NCBI RefSeq assembly: GCF_018424685.1
Contig: NZ_QTKX01000006.1
Location: 1-57,586 of the forward strand
Direction of reading: 5' to 3'
Length of the DNA stretch: 57,586 bases
Source: Mesobacillus boroniphilus
GTDB taxonomy: Bacteria; Bacillota; Bacilli; Bacillales; Cytobacillaceae
Under the pieces are notes generated by a model. It did not search any database. It saw only the letters and a list, made by a program, of their open reading frames with translations, and was not told where the DNA came from. Made by a program: the position numbers and the translations under genes. Below, piece after piece: positions 16,768-25,170 of the stretch (position 1 is the stretch's first letter; each line of letters opens with the position of its first letter).

Positions 16768-17409
16768 ATGTTGCTTCTGGAAGAACGGATGAAAGTCGTA
16801 GAATACGGCAAGAAAATCATGACAAGCGGCCTGACAAAAGGCACGGGTGGAAATATAAGCATCTTCAATCGAGAAAAGCAGCTGGTTGCCATAAGTCCGA
16901 GCGGGATCGATTATTTCGAAACGAGACCTGAAGATGTAGTGATCATTAATTTGGATGGCGAAATCGTCGATGGCAGCAAAAAGCCGTCGAGCGAGCTTGA
17001 TATGCATTTGATTTTTTACCAGCGTCGCGATGATCTTAATGCGCTTGTCCACACCCACTCGCCATATGCCAAAACGATTGCGACACTTGGCTGGGACATT
17101 CCGCCAATCACATATTTGGTGGCGTTTGCCGGTATGAATGTAAGGTGTGCTCCTTATGCAACATTTGGAACGAAGGAGCTTGCCGAAAAGGCTTTTGAAG
17201 GCATGGTGGATAGAAGGGCTGTGCTGTTGGCTAACCACGGTATGATTGCCGGCGCCCATAACATCGAAACAGCATTTACAGTCGCTGAAGAAATAGAGTT
17301 CAGCGCCCAGATTTATTATCAGGCGAAAGCGATCGGTGAACCAACCGAGCTTTCTGATGAAGAAATGGTACGCTTATCGAAGAAATTCGAGAGTTACGGC
17401 CAAAGATGA
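16768..17409 (+). CDS. Class II aldolase, L-fuculose-1-phosphate aldolase-like
   Basis: 213-aa zinc aldolase. Glu76 (SSE), His95 and His97 (HTHSPYA) and His157 (ANHGMI) match the E73/H92/H94/H155 active site of E. coli FucA; the phosphate loops GTGGN (26-30) and SPSGID are intact. Downstream of an MtnK-family kinase, it most likely cleaves (methylthio)ribulose-1-phosphate or 5-deoxyribulose-1-phosphate to dihydroxyacetone phosphate plus an aldehyde, as in the DHAP shunt described for other bacteria. The isomerase must be supplied elsewhere. Substrate is inferred from context. Confidence 0.82.
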   Translation: MLLLEERMKVVEYGKKIMTSGLTKGTGGNISIFNREKQLVAISPSGIDYFETRPEDVVIINLDGEIVDGSKKPSSELDMHLIFYQRRDDLNALVHTHSPYAKTIATLGWDIPPITYLVAFAGMNVRCAPYATFGTKELAEKAFEGMVDRRAVLLANHGMIAGAHNIETAFTVAEEIEFSAQIYYQAKAIGEPTELSDEEMVRLSKKFESYGQR

Positions 17410-17437
17410 CCCTCTTTTTGAGAGGGTTTTTCTTTTT
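17407..17437 (+). terminator. Terminator of the mtnK-aldolase unit
   Basis: ACCCTC-TTTTT-GAGAGGGT-type hairpin with TTTTTCTTTTT; it overlaps the aldolase stop codon. Confidence 0.85.
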
Positions 17438-17609
17438 AGCAGGGAAATTTTGATTATCTTAAAATACGGAAAAATATAAAACCCAATCGTTTCATCCTTT
17501 AATCTATATTTCAGAAAAGTGAATCACAAAATCTCTAGATTATGCTATGATTATATAAAGAAAAAAATGGACTTAATGGATAGTTTTACTAGAGGGGGAC
17601 AGGCTGGCT

Positions 17610-17747
17610 ATGAGAGCAAGGACAAGGAAGAGTGAACCTTTTTCATTTGATAAACTGAAGGATTTTTTCACTACTGTGATTCTGCATCTTAGTTTTTATG
17701 CCTTCATCGTGTTTCTCGTGGTTTTTTTCATTGATAATTTTAGTTAG
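17610..17747 (+). CDS. Small single-span membrane protein, 45 aa
   Basis: ATG with GAGGGGGAC about 9 nt upstream. The N-terminus is basic (MRARTRKSEPFSFDKLKDFF), and residues 22-41 form one strongly hydrophobic helix (VILHLSFYAFIVFLVVFF) with a short IDNFS end. A bidirectional terminator follows 10 nt after the stop. The start, membrane helix and terminator make a complete small gene. No family recognised; its position between terminators excludes it being a fragment of a neighbour. Confidence 0.6.
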   Translation: MRARTRKSEPFSFDKLKDFFTTVILHLSFYAFIVFLVVFFIDNFS

Positions 17748-17755
17748 TACATAAA

Positions 17756-17794
17756 AACACAGCTGCCTTGGTTGGCAGCTGTGTTTTGTTTACT
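17756..17794. terminator. Bidirectional terminator
   Basis: AACACAGCTGCC-TTGGTT-GGCAGCTGTGTT with T-rich ends on both strands; it serves the 45-aa gene and the convergent channel-like gene. Confidence 0.9.
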
Positions 17795-19493
17795 AAGGAT
17801 TCATCGGATTATTATCGTTGTGTGGATCCATAGGGTTATTGTTTCCGTGCTGGTTCGGATTGTTCATGCTTGGGCCAGTACCCGGGTTTGGATTCTGGTT
17901 CAGGTTATTCAGGTCTGGCGGTGTTGCCGGGTTCGGATTGACCGGGTTGTTCTTTTTCATTTTCTGCTGTTGAACCGCCTCTTTATCAATGCTGGTTTTT
18001 TCAATTTTATCATCGAATTTGGCAAGGTATTTCGATGCGAAGTTCTTGCCGCCTAGACCAAATGCCAGTCCGAACGCTAGCGCCAATCCGCCGAGTGTCA
18101 GGATGAATGCTGCGTTCACGATTGCTGGTGCTACTCCAAGCTGGTCAAGGGCCATGAACACAGCAATTGTGATGATCGCATATTTTGCGACAGTTGCCAG
18201 CACATTTGAAGAATCACCCTGTAGTATGCTGCTGAATACTTTCTTGGCAAGACCGCCGAGCCATAGGCCGACACCAAGAATGACAATCGCTGCGATAACA
18301 TGTGGCAGATAAGCAATTACGCCCCTTGCCAGGTCGACGAAGAAATCAAGGTTTACTACGTTCAATGCCTCGGCTACAAATAGCAGGACAACGATGACCT
18401 GGACGATATAGCCGACAATTTCCGATAAGCTTATTGAGTTAGGACGCTTTGCTGCGCCACCTACACTTACCCCTTTAAAATAAGAGTCGAAACCAATTCT
18501 TCTTAATAAGTCAGTTGTGAAGTTCTTCAGCCATTTTCCAAGCCACAGGCCAATCATGACAAGAATGATTGCCACAACGATATTTGGAATCATCGTCAGG
18601 ATGTCATTCAGCATCGCGATGGCTGGTTCAGAGATTCCCTCCACATCAAGGCGCTCTAGAGCAGCGATGACCGTCGGGATCAAGATCAATACGAAAGCAA
18701 TTGTGCCAATTACTCGTGAAAGGCTCGTGCCTTCAAATAAACGGGATAGTCCGAAACGCTGGACTAGTTTTTCCGTGCCTATGCTTTGTAAAAAGTTCGT
18801 CAGGATATCACGGACGATTTTAGCGACAAAGTAACCGACTAAAAGAATCAGCGCTGCTGCAAAAAGCTTAGGAATGAACGAAAGGATTCCCTCGATCATG
18901 TTTTCAAAAGGCTCTGAAACACCATGCAGGTTCAATGCGGACAATACGGCCGGCAACGCCATTAGCAATACTAGATAGAAGACCATGTTCGCCACAGTAT
19001 CTACAGCGTTCGTTGTTTGCTGGTTGTCGTCCGTAAGCTTATACCTGCTTAATTTTTCGTGGACACCGAGTGTCTTGCCGCCTTTCTGGATCAGGAATTT
19101 CAAGCCTGAAGCAATCAGCCAGGCAAATAATAGAATCAATCCTGCTTTCAAGATGTTAGGAATCGCTGCGGCAATCGTTGAGAACATTCCGACGAGCGGC
19201 TCCGTCAATACATATAAATCTAAGATATTCAGGAACATGATGAAGACAAATACTAGAATCAAAATATAGACAATCTTACTGATGATTTTCTCGGCTGAGT
19301 ACTTGTTATTGTTTACGTTTGAAAAAAGCTTGTTATCAAGGCTTGTTTTCTGCAGTCCCTTGTAAACTGCTTTTTCGATTAGTTTTGCGATAAGCCATCC
19401 GACAAGAAGGACTGCCAGCGCGATCAGCACATTTGGCAGTTTGCCAAGAATGCTTTCCCAGCCATTGTAAAAATTATTGTTCAAACTTCTCAC
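17793..19493 (-). CDS. Mechanosensitive-channel-like protein with five TM-helix repeats
   Basis: 566-aa membrane protein. The same motif, xPNxxxAxxxLxxGxxxAK, occurs five times (about residues 18-45, 108-135, 205-230, 295-320 and 390-415), each followed by another hydrophobic stretch: tandem copies of the conserved TM helix (Pfam TM_helix type) found beside MscS channels. The last part, LGGLALAFGLAFGLGGKNFA, looks like the pore helix TM3 of MscS, but the cytoplasmic beta domain is missing. The last 50 residues are rich in Asn and Pro (NPNPGTGPSMNNPNQ) and probably disordered. A sigma-B-type promoter lies upstream. Likely an osmotic or envelope stress function; gating has not been shown for such proteins. 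Confidence 0.8.
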   Translation of the reverse strand: MRSLNNNFYNGWESILGKLPNVLIALAVLLVGWLIAKLIEKAVYKGLQKTSLDNKLFSNVNNNKYSAEKIISKIVYILILVFVFIMFLNILDLYVLTEPLVGMFSTIAAAIPNILKAGLILLFAWLIASGLKFLIQKGGKTLGVHEKLSRYKLTDDNQQTTNAVDTVANMVFYLVLLMALPAVLSALNLHGVSEPFENMIEGILSFIPKLFAAALILLVGYFVAKIVRDILTNFLQSIGTEKLVQRFGLSRLFEGTSLSRVIGTIAFVLILIPTVIAALERLDVEGISEPAIAMLNDILTMIPNIVVAIILVMIGLWLGKWLKNFTTDLLRRIGFDSYFKGVSVGGAAKRPNSISLSEIVGYIVQVIVVLLFVAEALNVVNLDFFVDLARGVIAYLPHVIAAIVILGVGLWLGGLAKKVFSSILQGDSSNVLATVAKYAIITIAVFMALDQLGVAPAIVNAAFILTLGGLALAFGLAFGLGGKNFASKYLAKFDDKIEKTSIDKEAVQQQKMKKNNPVNPNPATPPDLNNLNQNPNPGTGPSMNNPNQHGNNNPMDPHNDNNPMNP

Positions 19494-19609
19494 TCCTTAT
19501 TTGAATTGGACTTTCAAAGCGGGCTGCGAGATACGTATGGATAAGTCCAAGAACTTGTGCAGCCCTAAGCAAGTAAAAATCCTTAGTTAGCTAGCAAGCA
19601 TACTTTAAT

Positions 19610-19634
19610 CTACCCGGTTATTGTCTATGTAAAC
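19610..19634 (-). promoter_or_regulatory. Sigma-B-type promoter of the channel-like gene
   Basis: On the minus strand GTTTAC (19634-19629), a 13-bp spacer and GGGTAG (19615-19610) match the sigma-B consensus GTTTAA-N12/15-GGGTAT. The leader to the start codon would be about 110 nt. Confidence 0.6.
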
Positions 19635-19753
19635 AAGGTAGAGAACATCGGCTTAAGGAGATGTTGAGTTTTTAAACTATAGAGATAAAGAAAGAGTAGA
19701 GGGAATGGTTGTTCAGATTGAAGTGGAATCAATTCAAGAGGGTCAATAAACAA

Positions 19754-19790
19754 GAAAAAGCCGGGCAATCAGCCCGGTTTTTTCTTGTTA
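19754..19790. terminator. Terminator of the DedA gene
   Basis: AAAAAGCCGGGC-AATCA-GCCCGGTTTTTTC; symmetrical, with a T-run on the minus strand after the dedA-type gene. Confidence 0.85.
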
Positions 19791-20366
19791 TGCTTTTTTC
19801 GATCTCTTTAAATATGCATAAATCAAATACCCAGCAATGACGACGACTCCAAGGACGATTGTCAGCATCGCGAAGTTTTCTTCGATGAATGGCATGGCTT
19901 TGTCGCCTAGTGCGACGATGATGGCTGCTTCAAGGAAGAAGCGCAAGCCGCGGCCTATGATTGACCAGATAATGAGCGTCGGAATCTTGACGTTGGAGAT
20001 TCCGGAAAAAATCGTGAAGACTTTATATGGGATAGGTGTAAAGCCGGCAATCAGGATGGCCATTGCACCGTATTTTTCGAAATAGCGTTCGACCAGGACA
20101 ATTTTCTCTTCCTTTATAAAATATCGGAGGATTGGACGGCCGACTTTTTTACCGATATACCAGCCTAGCAAGGCACCGAGTACAGAACCTGCTGTTGTGA
20201 TGAAGGCATACCAGAGTGCTTTGTCAGGATTGGCAATACCCATTGGGATCATCAAAACATCGGGAGGAATCGGGAAAAAGGAAGATTCCAGGAAAGACAC
20301 GAAGAATAATCCCCAAGAACCAAATTCAAGCAGCCATTCTTCAATCGCGTGGATCCATTCAGACAT
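19788..20366 (-). CDS. DedA family membrane protein (VTT domain)
   Basis: 192-aa integral membrane protein with the VTT/DedA core: a re-entrant FLESSFFPIPPDVLMIPMG near residues 25-43, the GALLGWYIGKKVGR segment, and PIPYKVFTIFSG with the conserved Arg/Pro pocket (G-F-T-P-I-P). DedA proteins move phospholipids, including recycled undecaprenyl phosphate, across the membrane; this YqaA-like subgroup is less studied. Ribosome site AGGAGAT. Monocistronic, divergent from the TSUP gene. Confidence 0.82.
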   Translation of the reverse strand: MSEWIHAIEEWLLEFGSWGLFFVSFLESSFFPIPPDVLMIPMGIANPDKALWYAFITTAGSVLGALLGWYIGKKVGRPILRYFIKEEKIVLVERYFEKYGAMAILIAGFTPIPYKVFTIFSGISNVKIPTLIIWSIIGRGLRFFLEAAIIVALGDKAMPFIEENFAMLTIVLGVVVIAGYLIYAYLKRSKKA

Positions 20367-20598
20367 GAAGCAGTATCTCCTTTGAATTAAATTATAGTAG
20401 AGGCCAATTCAGCCTAATAAGAAGTATACCATTATTAATTCAGCTAGAGCCAACTATTTCAGTAATGGGAGATTAACTGCGGAATTTCATGGTTACTTTT
20501 ATCGGTAGCCATATGTTAAAGAAAGGTCACCCATTCTGTAAATGTAGGTTAAAAGTGGTAATCTAATTAAAGAACGGTTTTAAAAGAGGGAGTTGTCT

Positions 20599-21462
20599 AT
20601 GGAATACATACTTTATTTGCTGCTGGGCGGCTTGATCAGTGTCCTGTCTGGATTTTTCGGGGTGGGCGGCGGCTTTATCCTTACGCCTATTTTACTGTTA
20701 ATAGGCTTTTCGCCGCTTGAGGCAATCACGACAAGTTTGTTTTTCACAATGGGTACATCCATTTCGGGTATTACAGCGCATATCCGCCTGAAAAATATCC
20801 TCTGGAAAGAGGGGGTGATCATGGGGGCAAGCGGTATTGTTGCGACGCAGCTGGCAAGGCCGCTTGTGTATGCTCTTGAAGCGCGGGGCTTGGATGAAGT
20901 CGTCATTCCATTCCTCTATATTATACTGCTGTTTTATTTTGCGGTAAAAATGATTCGCCAGGGCAAAAAGACAGAAGACAATAATCCTGCCCCAACTTCT
21001 TTTTCAATGCCAAAGCTATTGGCCGTTGGTTTTGTTGGTGGCTTTGTCTCGGCAACGCTAGGGGTGGGCGGCGGGTTCATCATCGTTCCGCTTATCATTA
21101 CATCGCTAGGCTTCAATCCGAAAAAGGCAGTCGGCACAAGTTTATTTGCTGTACTGCTGATCGTTTCAGCAGGGTTCATCTCCTATGCGGTCAATACGGA
21201 TATCGATTACTTCATTGGTCTGATGCTGGTTGCTGGTACGCTTGTCGGCTCCCAATTCGGCGCGAGAATGACTGGTTATTTTGAAAATAAGGAAATGAAC
21301 GCCATGCTTGGCCTGCTTTATCTTGCGACGCTGGCAGGGGCCTTGCTAAAGTTGTTTGACCTGAATAAAACGGGACTCTGGATCATGGGCATTTTTATAC
21401 TGTATTTCTTCGCGAGATCAATCCTAAAAATAAAGACAAACAGGATATTGAAAAAAGGCTGA
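20599..21462 (+). CDS. TSUP/TauE-SafE family sulfite or sulfonate exporter
   Basis: 287-aa membrane protein of about eight helices. The two halves are related and each carries the family signature: SGFFGVGGGFILTPIL (about 18-33) and ATLGVGGGFIIVPLI (about 152-166). The family exports or imports small sulfur-containing anions such as sulfite, sulfoacetate or taurine-derived compounds. The ATG at 20599 follows GAGGGAG; a TTG two codons earlier is less likely. The stop codon lies within its terminator. Confidence 0.85.
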   Translation: MEYILYLLLGGLISVLSGFFGVGGGFILTPILLLIGFSPLEAITTSLFFTMGTSISGITAHIRLKNILWKEGVIMGASGIVATQLARPLVYALEARGLDEVVIPFLYIILLFYFAVKMIRQGKKTEDNNPAPTSFSMPKLLAVGFVGGFVSATLGVGGGFIIVPLIITSLGFNPKKAVGTSLFAVLLIVSAGFISYAVNTDIDYFIGLMLVAGTLVGSQFGARMTGYFENKEMNAMLGLLYLATLAGALLKLFDLNKTGLWIMGIFILYFFARSILKIKTNRILKKG

Positions 21463-21483
21463 GCATCTCAGCCTTTTTTCTAT
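21450..21483. terminator. Bidirectional terminator
   Basis: AAAAAAGGCTGA-GCATC-TCAGCCTTTTTT between convergent genes; it overlaps the end of the TSUP gene. Confidence 0.85.
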
Positions 21484-22341
21484 TTAAGCCTCTGATAAGA
21501 AAGGGTGCTTCACAAAACGAGGAAACTCCAGTCCGGCTCCCTTTTTTACAAATAATGCTCCATCTCTTTTAAACGGAACGCACTGATATTGGAGGTTACT
21601 GTCATCTGGTGTGAAGTGGAATTCGATTTTATCTATGTCTCCAAGGCAATCAATTATGTTCTTTATATTGACAGGCGCAGTGCTGATTATATCGTACAGC
21701 TGGACTGCCCCGTTTTCCTTCGTAAAAATAACGACTGCGTCTTCTTCTGCATGATAGTAGAGATGGTCGGTGAAAATATTCAGGATATGGTACATTGTAA
21801 TCCCGAACGAATTATTGGTCGAAAAGGTTTTTGAAATCGGTACTCTCCCGTACACTATTTTTTCAATAAGGTGCAGGTCATCTGCCAACTTAAGTTTCCT
21901 CAAATCAAATCCGCCCTGGCCAGCAGATATCCTTGTGGAATATTGATACTCCTCCAATTCTTCAAAACCGAACTTCGGATAAAAGTCGAGCACACTGGCA
22001 TTCGCGAACAAGTACATAAAATCATACTTTCCTTCGTACATATCCAAAACATGGTTCATCAGACTTGCTGACAGGCCCTTGTTCCGGTATTCAAGATGGG
22101 TCATGACGGTGCCAATCTGCAGGGCTTTAAAGCTTTTTCCTTCAATAATAAAATCGAGCTCGTTGACCGATACATTAGCTACGATCCGGTCGCCATCTGC
22201 ATAGGAGAACGGAATGTATCGCTCTCCCCAATATCCAAGTTCATGCCAGCTTTCAAAATCAATTCCGAAAATATCAAAGGCCAGCTGCATGAAGCTTTTT
22301 CTCAAAGTTTCATTTCCATGGTAATGGCTTACTAGCTTCAT
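21484..22341 (-). CDS. GNAT family N-acetyltransferase
   Basis: 285-aa protein with an N-terminal GNAT fold: the acetyl-CoA loop is seen in LQIGTVMTHLEYRNKGLSASLMNHV (about residues 74-98, variant of V-x-x-x-R-x-x-G), followed by a YPKFGFEEL motif at about 125. The C-terminal 130 residues form an extra domain, as in the Eis-like or YkwB-like enzymes. Substrate unknown. It overlaps the end of the upstream SEDS gene by 4 bp (ATGA), so the two are translationally coupled. Confidence 0.8.
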   Translation of the reverse strand: MKLVSHYHGNETLRKSFMQLAFDIFGIDFESWHELGYWGERYIPFSYADGDRIVANVSVNELDFIIEGKSFKALQIGTVMTHLEYRNKGLSASLMNHVLDMYEGKYDFMYLFANASVLDFYPKFGFEELEEYQYSTRISAGQGGFDLRKLKLADDLHLIEKIVYGRVPISKTFSTNNSFGITMYHILNIFTDHLYYHAEEDAVVIFTKENGAVQLYDIISTAPVNIKNIIDCLGDIDKIEFHFTPDDSNLQYQCVPFKRDGALFVKKGAGLEFPRFVKHPFLSEA

Positions 22342-23525
22342 ATATCAAAACTCCTGTCTTTCGATGCAAACATATAGGTTTTATGATGGAACCTGATTCC
22401 GTAAATCAACCCCATCGCGAGCATATTGCCCATAAGCGAGCTGCCGCCGTAGCTGATGAATGGCAGCGGGATCCCGGTAATCGGCAGCAGCTGGATCGTC
22501 ATCCCGATATTCTGGAAGACGTGGAAGGTAATCATGCTGATGACGCCGGCACTGATATAGGTATTAAAAGGGTCATTCGTATCCAGTGCGGTTTTAGTTA
22601 AATGGTAGATTAACAGGAAGTACAGGCTGATGACGAAGCTGCCGCCTACAAAGCCAAATTCTTCGCCAATTACACTGAAAATGAAGTCAGTATGGCTTTC
22701 GGGTATATAGACTTCGCTGCCGTTCAAGCCTTTTCCAGTCAGCATTCCGGAACCTATTGCACTGAGCGATTTTAATAGATGGTATCCATATTCGGGGTAG
22801 CTATCAGGGTCAAGCCACGCATAAATACGCCCGAACTGATATGTTTTTACACCCAAGTATTCTTTAAGGATTTCCGGCTTCCAGATGACGAGATACAATA
22901 TACCGGTTCCAAGTGCCGCACCTCCGCCGTAGAGCGGAAGGATGATTTTCCAGGTGATACCTGAAACAAGGATGATTCCGGTGAAAATCGCCAGCACGAC
23001 GAGAGAGGTTCCCAGGTCAGGCTGCAGCATAATCATTCCAAGTGGCAATGCGGTTATGAAGCCAAGCTTAATGAAAAGCAGGAAGTCAGTTTGAAGTGAC
23101 TTTATTGTATGTTTTTTATGGTGGGCATAGATCGTGCTGCTAAGGGCAAGAATCAGAAAGACTTTCATGAATTCCGAAGGCTGGATGGAACCGAATGGCT
23201 CGATGAAAAACCAGCTTTTGGCGCCATTCCTTTCCTCAGCTATGCTGGCAGGAGCGAAAAACAGGAAGACGAGCAGGAAGACTCCAAAACCGTACAAATA
23301 CCAGCTGAGCTTGCGGTACTGTTCGCTGTCGAACATCATCACAACTCCAATGATCCCCGACCCAACGACATACCAAAAGATTTGCTTGTATAAAAAGTTC
23401 TGTCCAACATATTGGCCTGTTCTCTGGGCGCTGTATATCGCGAAGCAGCTTGTCAGAAAAAACAACAATAAAAGGAGCGTCAATGTCCAATCAAACCTAT
23501 CAAATTTTTTAATATGCTTTTCCAT
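22338..23525 (-). CDS. rodA: SEDS-family peptidoglycan polymerase, RodA-type
   Basis: 395-aa polytopic membrane protein of the FtsW/RodA/SpoVE family, glycosyltransferases that polymerise lipid II. Family landmarks are present: the PSEFMKVFLILALS segment with the conserved Glu, MLQPDLGTSLV (with the key Asp), YQFGRIYAWLDP, PESHTDFIFSVIGEEFGFVGG and PFISYGGSSLMGNM. Starts with ATG after AGGGTG. No class B penicillin-binding protein or mre gene is adjacent; the coupled partner is a GNAT enzyme. It may be the main RodA or an accessory paralogue, which needs the whole genome to decide. Confidence 0.88.
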   Translation of the reverse strand: MEKHIKKFDRFDWTLTLLLLLFFLTSCFAIYSAQRTGQYVGQNFLYKQIFWYVVGSGIIGVVMMFDSEQYRKLSWYLYGFGVFLLVFLFFAPASIAEERNGAKSWFFIEPFGSIQPSEFMKVFLILALSSTIYAHHKKHTIKSLQTDFLLFIKLGFITALPLGMIMLQPDLGTSLVVLAIFTGIILVSGITWKIILPLYGGGAALGTGILYLVIWKPEILKEYLGVKTYQFGRIYAWLDPDSYPEYGYHLLKSLSAIGSGMLTGKGLNGSEVYIPESHTDFIFSVIGEEFGFVGGSFVISLYFLLIYHLTKTALDTNDPFNTYISAGVISMITFHVFQNIGMTIQLLPITGIPLPFISYGGSSLMGNMLAMGLIYGIRFHHKTYMFASKDRSFDI

Positions 23526-23824
23526 TTGCTACACCCTGTCCGAATCGTTTTTACAATTTTATGCTAGCAGAGTTGAATTATCCTTACAATCCCTACTTAG
23601 GGAACATTTTCCTGTATAAAAAATAGACGAATGAAAAGGTGGAATAGTTTCTTTGTGGATAGGGATTCTTATGCCGGGTAAGACCGATAATAATTGTGGT
23701 TTTGAAGAGTCAGAATAAGATATTTTCACTGGTTTTTGTTAGAATGAAAGGAGCGTTATTTGTACGGATTCAGAATGTCGCTGGCAACTTTGCAGCTGAG
23801 AATTTTTCCGGGAGGTTTTGCCCT

Positions 23825-24601
23825 TTGAAAAAGAACCATCCTTATAGCAGGGATTTACTATATGTCCATCTGAACGAGCGGGACCAATACGTGCTCTCGC
23901 ATGGCATGGAATTCCATGAGTTCGCAAGGTCATTGTCTGATTCACTTAACCATTTGCTGCTGTTGAAGCATCAATATGAGGATGGTGAATTCAACAGACA
24001 TACCCTATTTGAGTATGTACCTGAAGACGGAGTTGAAAAGTTGGTCGCCGCCAATGTCCATGCATACGGAGATTTTTGCTGGATTGATTTTGAGGAAGTG
24101 GAAGCACTTAATGTGCTTTCGGCACAGGAGATTGCCGAGATCCTTTATCTCGGGCACATCAAGCACCATTTGAAGCTGCCATTCTACAACCAGCTCAATA
24201 ATCGTTTTGTTTACCTTTCTCATGAGGATGGGTGGTTTAACAAAATATATTACCGCAACTTCAATGATTTTTTCCGGATGCTCGGGACTGTTCTTTCTGG
24301 CAAGCTCGGGGAAATGAAGCCTGAAAAAACACTGCTGGGGATCAGGAAAAAGAAGTCCTATCCAGCCGTCAGCAAGGAAATTCTGAAGTCATTGACACTG
24401 GCGTTGAAGGAAGGAGCGGTTTTTTCGTTGAAAAACATCCAGCAAAACCGCAACAGAATTGAAATTCCAATCTGGATCATCGGGGACTTTGCCAACATGG
24501 ATGACATGCATGATGAATATAAAGAAGCAAGCCGCAGCAATCCGGATGGCAGGCTTGTCTTTGATAAAAAGGTGAAAGAATGGAGTCTGCTTGCCAAATA
24601 A
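23825..24601 (+). CDS. Conserved-looking protein of unknown function, 258 aa
   Basis: No domain recognised. The TTG start at 23825 is chosen because GGGAGG lies 9 nt ahead; the frame stays open upstream to a GTG at 23696 (301 aa) with an internal ATG, so the N-terminus is uncertain. The protein is soluble, aromatic and charged (RDLLYVHLNERDQYVLSHGM at the N-terminus, AYGDFCWIDFEEVEAL at about 77-92), with no signal peptide or membrane helix. It is monocistronic and divergent from rodA. The MITE-like element B begins right at its stop codon. Confidence 0.65.
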   Translation: MKKNHPYSRDLLYVHLNERDQYVLSHGMEFHEFARSLSDSLNHLLLLKHQYEDGEFNRHTLFEYVPEDGVEKLVAANVHAYGDFCWIDFEEVEALNVLSAQEIAEILYLGHIKHHLKLPFYNQLNNRFVYLSHEDGWFNKIYYRNFNDFFRMLGTVLSGKLGEMKPEKTLLGIRKKKSYPAVSKEILKSLTLALKEGAVFSLKNIQQNRNRIEIPIWIIGDFANMDDMHDEYKEASRSNPDGRLVFDKKVKEWSLLAK

Positions 24602-24783
24602 AGCTGTTTTCGTAAAGATTGTTGTTAAAATCCTAAAGCCGATTTTAACGTGATAAAAGTCATTTTGTAAGTCGGTACTAAGTTTGCAAGCTCTTTTCTC
24701 ATAATAAGCGTTAATTTTGTAAAGAAACTTAGGTAATACAATCCTATTTTGTAGTCAATAGCAACAAAGTATGAGAAAAGAGC
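24602..24783. mobile_element. MITE-like element B downstream of the unknown gene
   Basis: 182-bp non-coding segment. The left end AGCTGTTTTCG...ATTGTTG (24602-24624) is inversely related to the right end CAACAAAGTATGAGAAAAGAGC, with 16 of 23 positions matching. An internal GCTCTTTTCTCATA (24690-24703) pairs perfectly with the right end (24770-24783). The left end matches element A (8752-8774, inverted) at 19 of 23 positions. No transposase. Confidence 0.5.
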
Positions 24784-24867
24784 CCCCAATAAAGTCGAAA
24801 AAGCAAAAACTTTGGAGCAATTTTTGGCAAATCGTGTATAATTGAATTTAGCGGAAAAATACATATC

Positions 24868-25040
24868 GAAATGAACGGGTGTCTTTTAAAAAAGACTTAA
24901 TAGGGAAGTTGGTGAAAATCCAACGCGGTCCCGCCACTGTAAATGGGAGCAAGCTGCAACGGCCACTGTACAAATGTATGGGAAGGCGCAGCGAGCATTG
25001 ACCATGAGCCAGGAGACCTGCCTGTACATTGCACCAGCAA
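24868..25040 (+). ncRNA. Cobalamin (B12) riboswitch
   Basis: Conserved core elements are directly visible: GGGAAGTTGGTGAAAATCC, the B12-box region GCGGTCCCGCCACTGTA and GAGCCAGGAGACCTGCC. It is followed by an intrinsic terminator and then the btu operon, so adenosylcobalamin binding is expected to stop transcription. A TATAAT for the transcript lies at 24837-24842. Confidence 0.95.
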
Positions 25041-25109
25041 ACCTACGAGGATAGGGAGGTGCCGACAGGCTCTATGTCTTTTATGATGATAAAGAACATT
25101 TGCTTACTC

Positions 25110-25145
25110 GGACATCTCCCCTTCAGGTGGAGATGTTTTTTATTT
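25110..25145 (+). terminator. Riboswitch-controlled terminator
   Basis: ACATCTCC-CCTTCA-GGTGGAGATGT hairpin followed by TTTTTATTT, between the riboswitch and btuF. Confidence 0.85.
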
Positions 25146-25170
25146 ATCGAAAAAATTGGAGGAAAAGCAA

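Noticed and set aside
19697..19750. 14-codon plus-strand ORF MVVQIEVESIQEGQ before a terminator
   Set aside because: Too short, with a poor GAGGG-to-ATG distance and no other support; the terminator is explained by the minus-strand DedA gene.
23134..23619. 161-codon plus-strand ORF opposite rodA
   Set aside because: Antisense shadow of a conserved SEDS gene; the rodA frame shows all family motifs.
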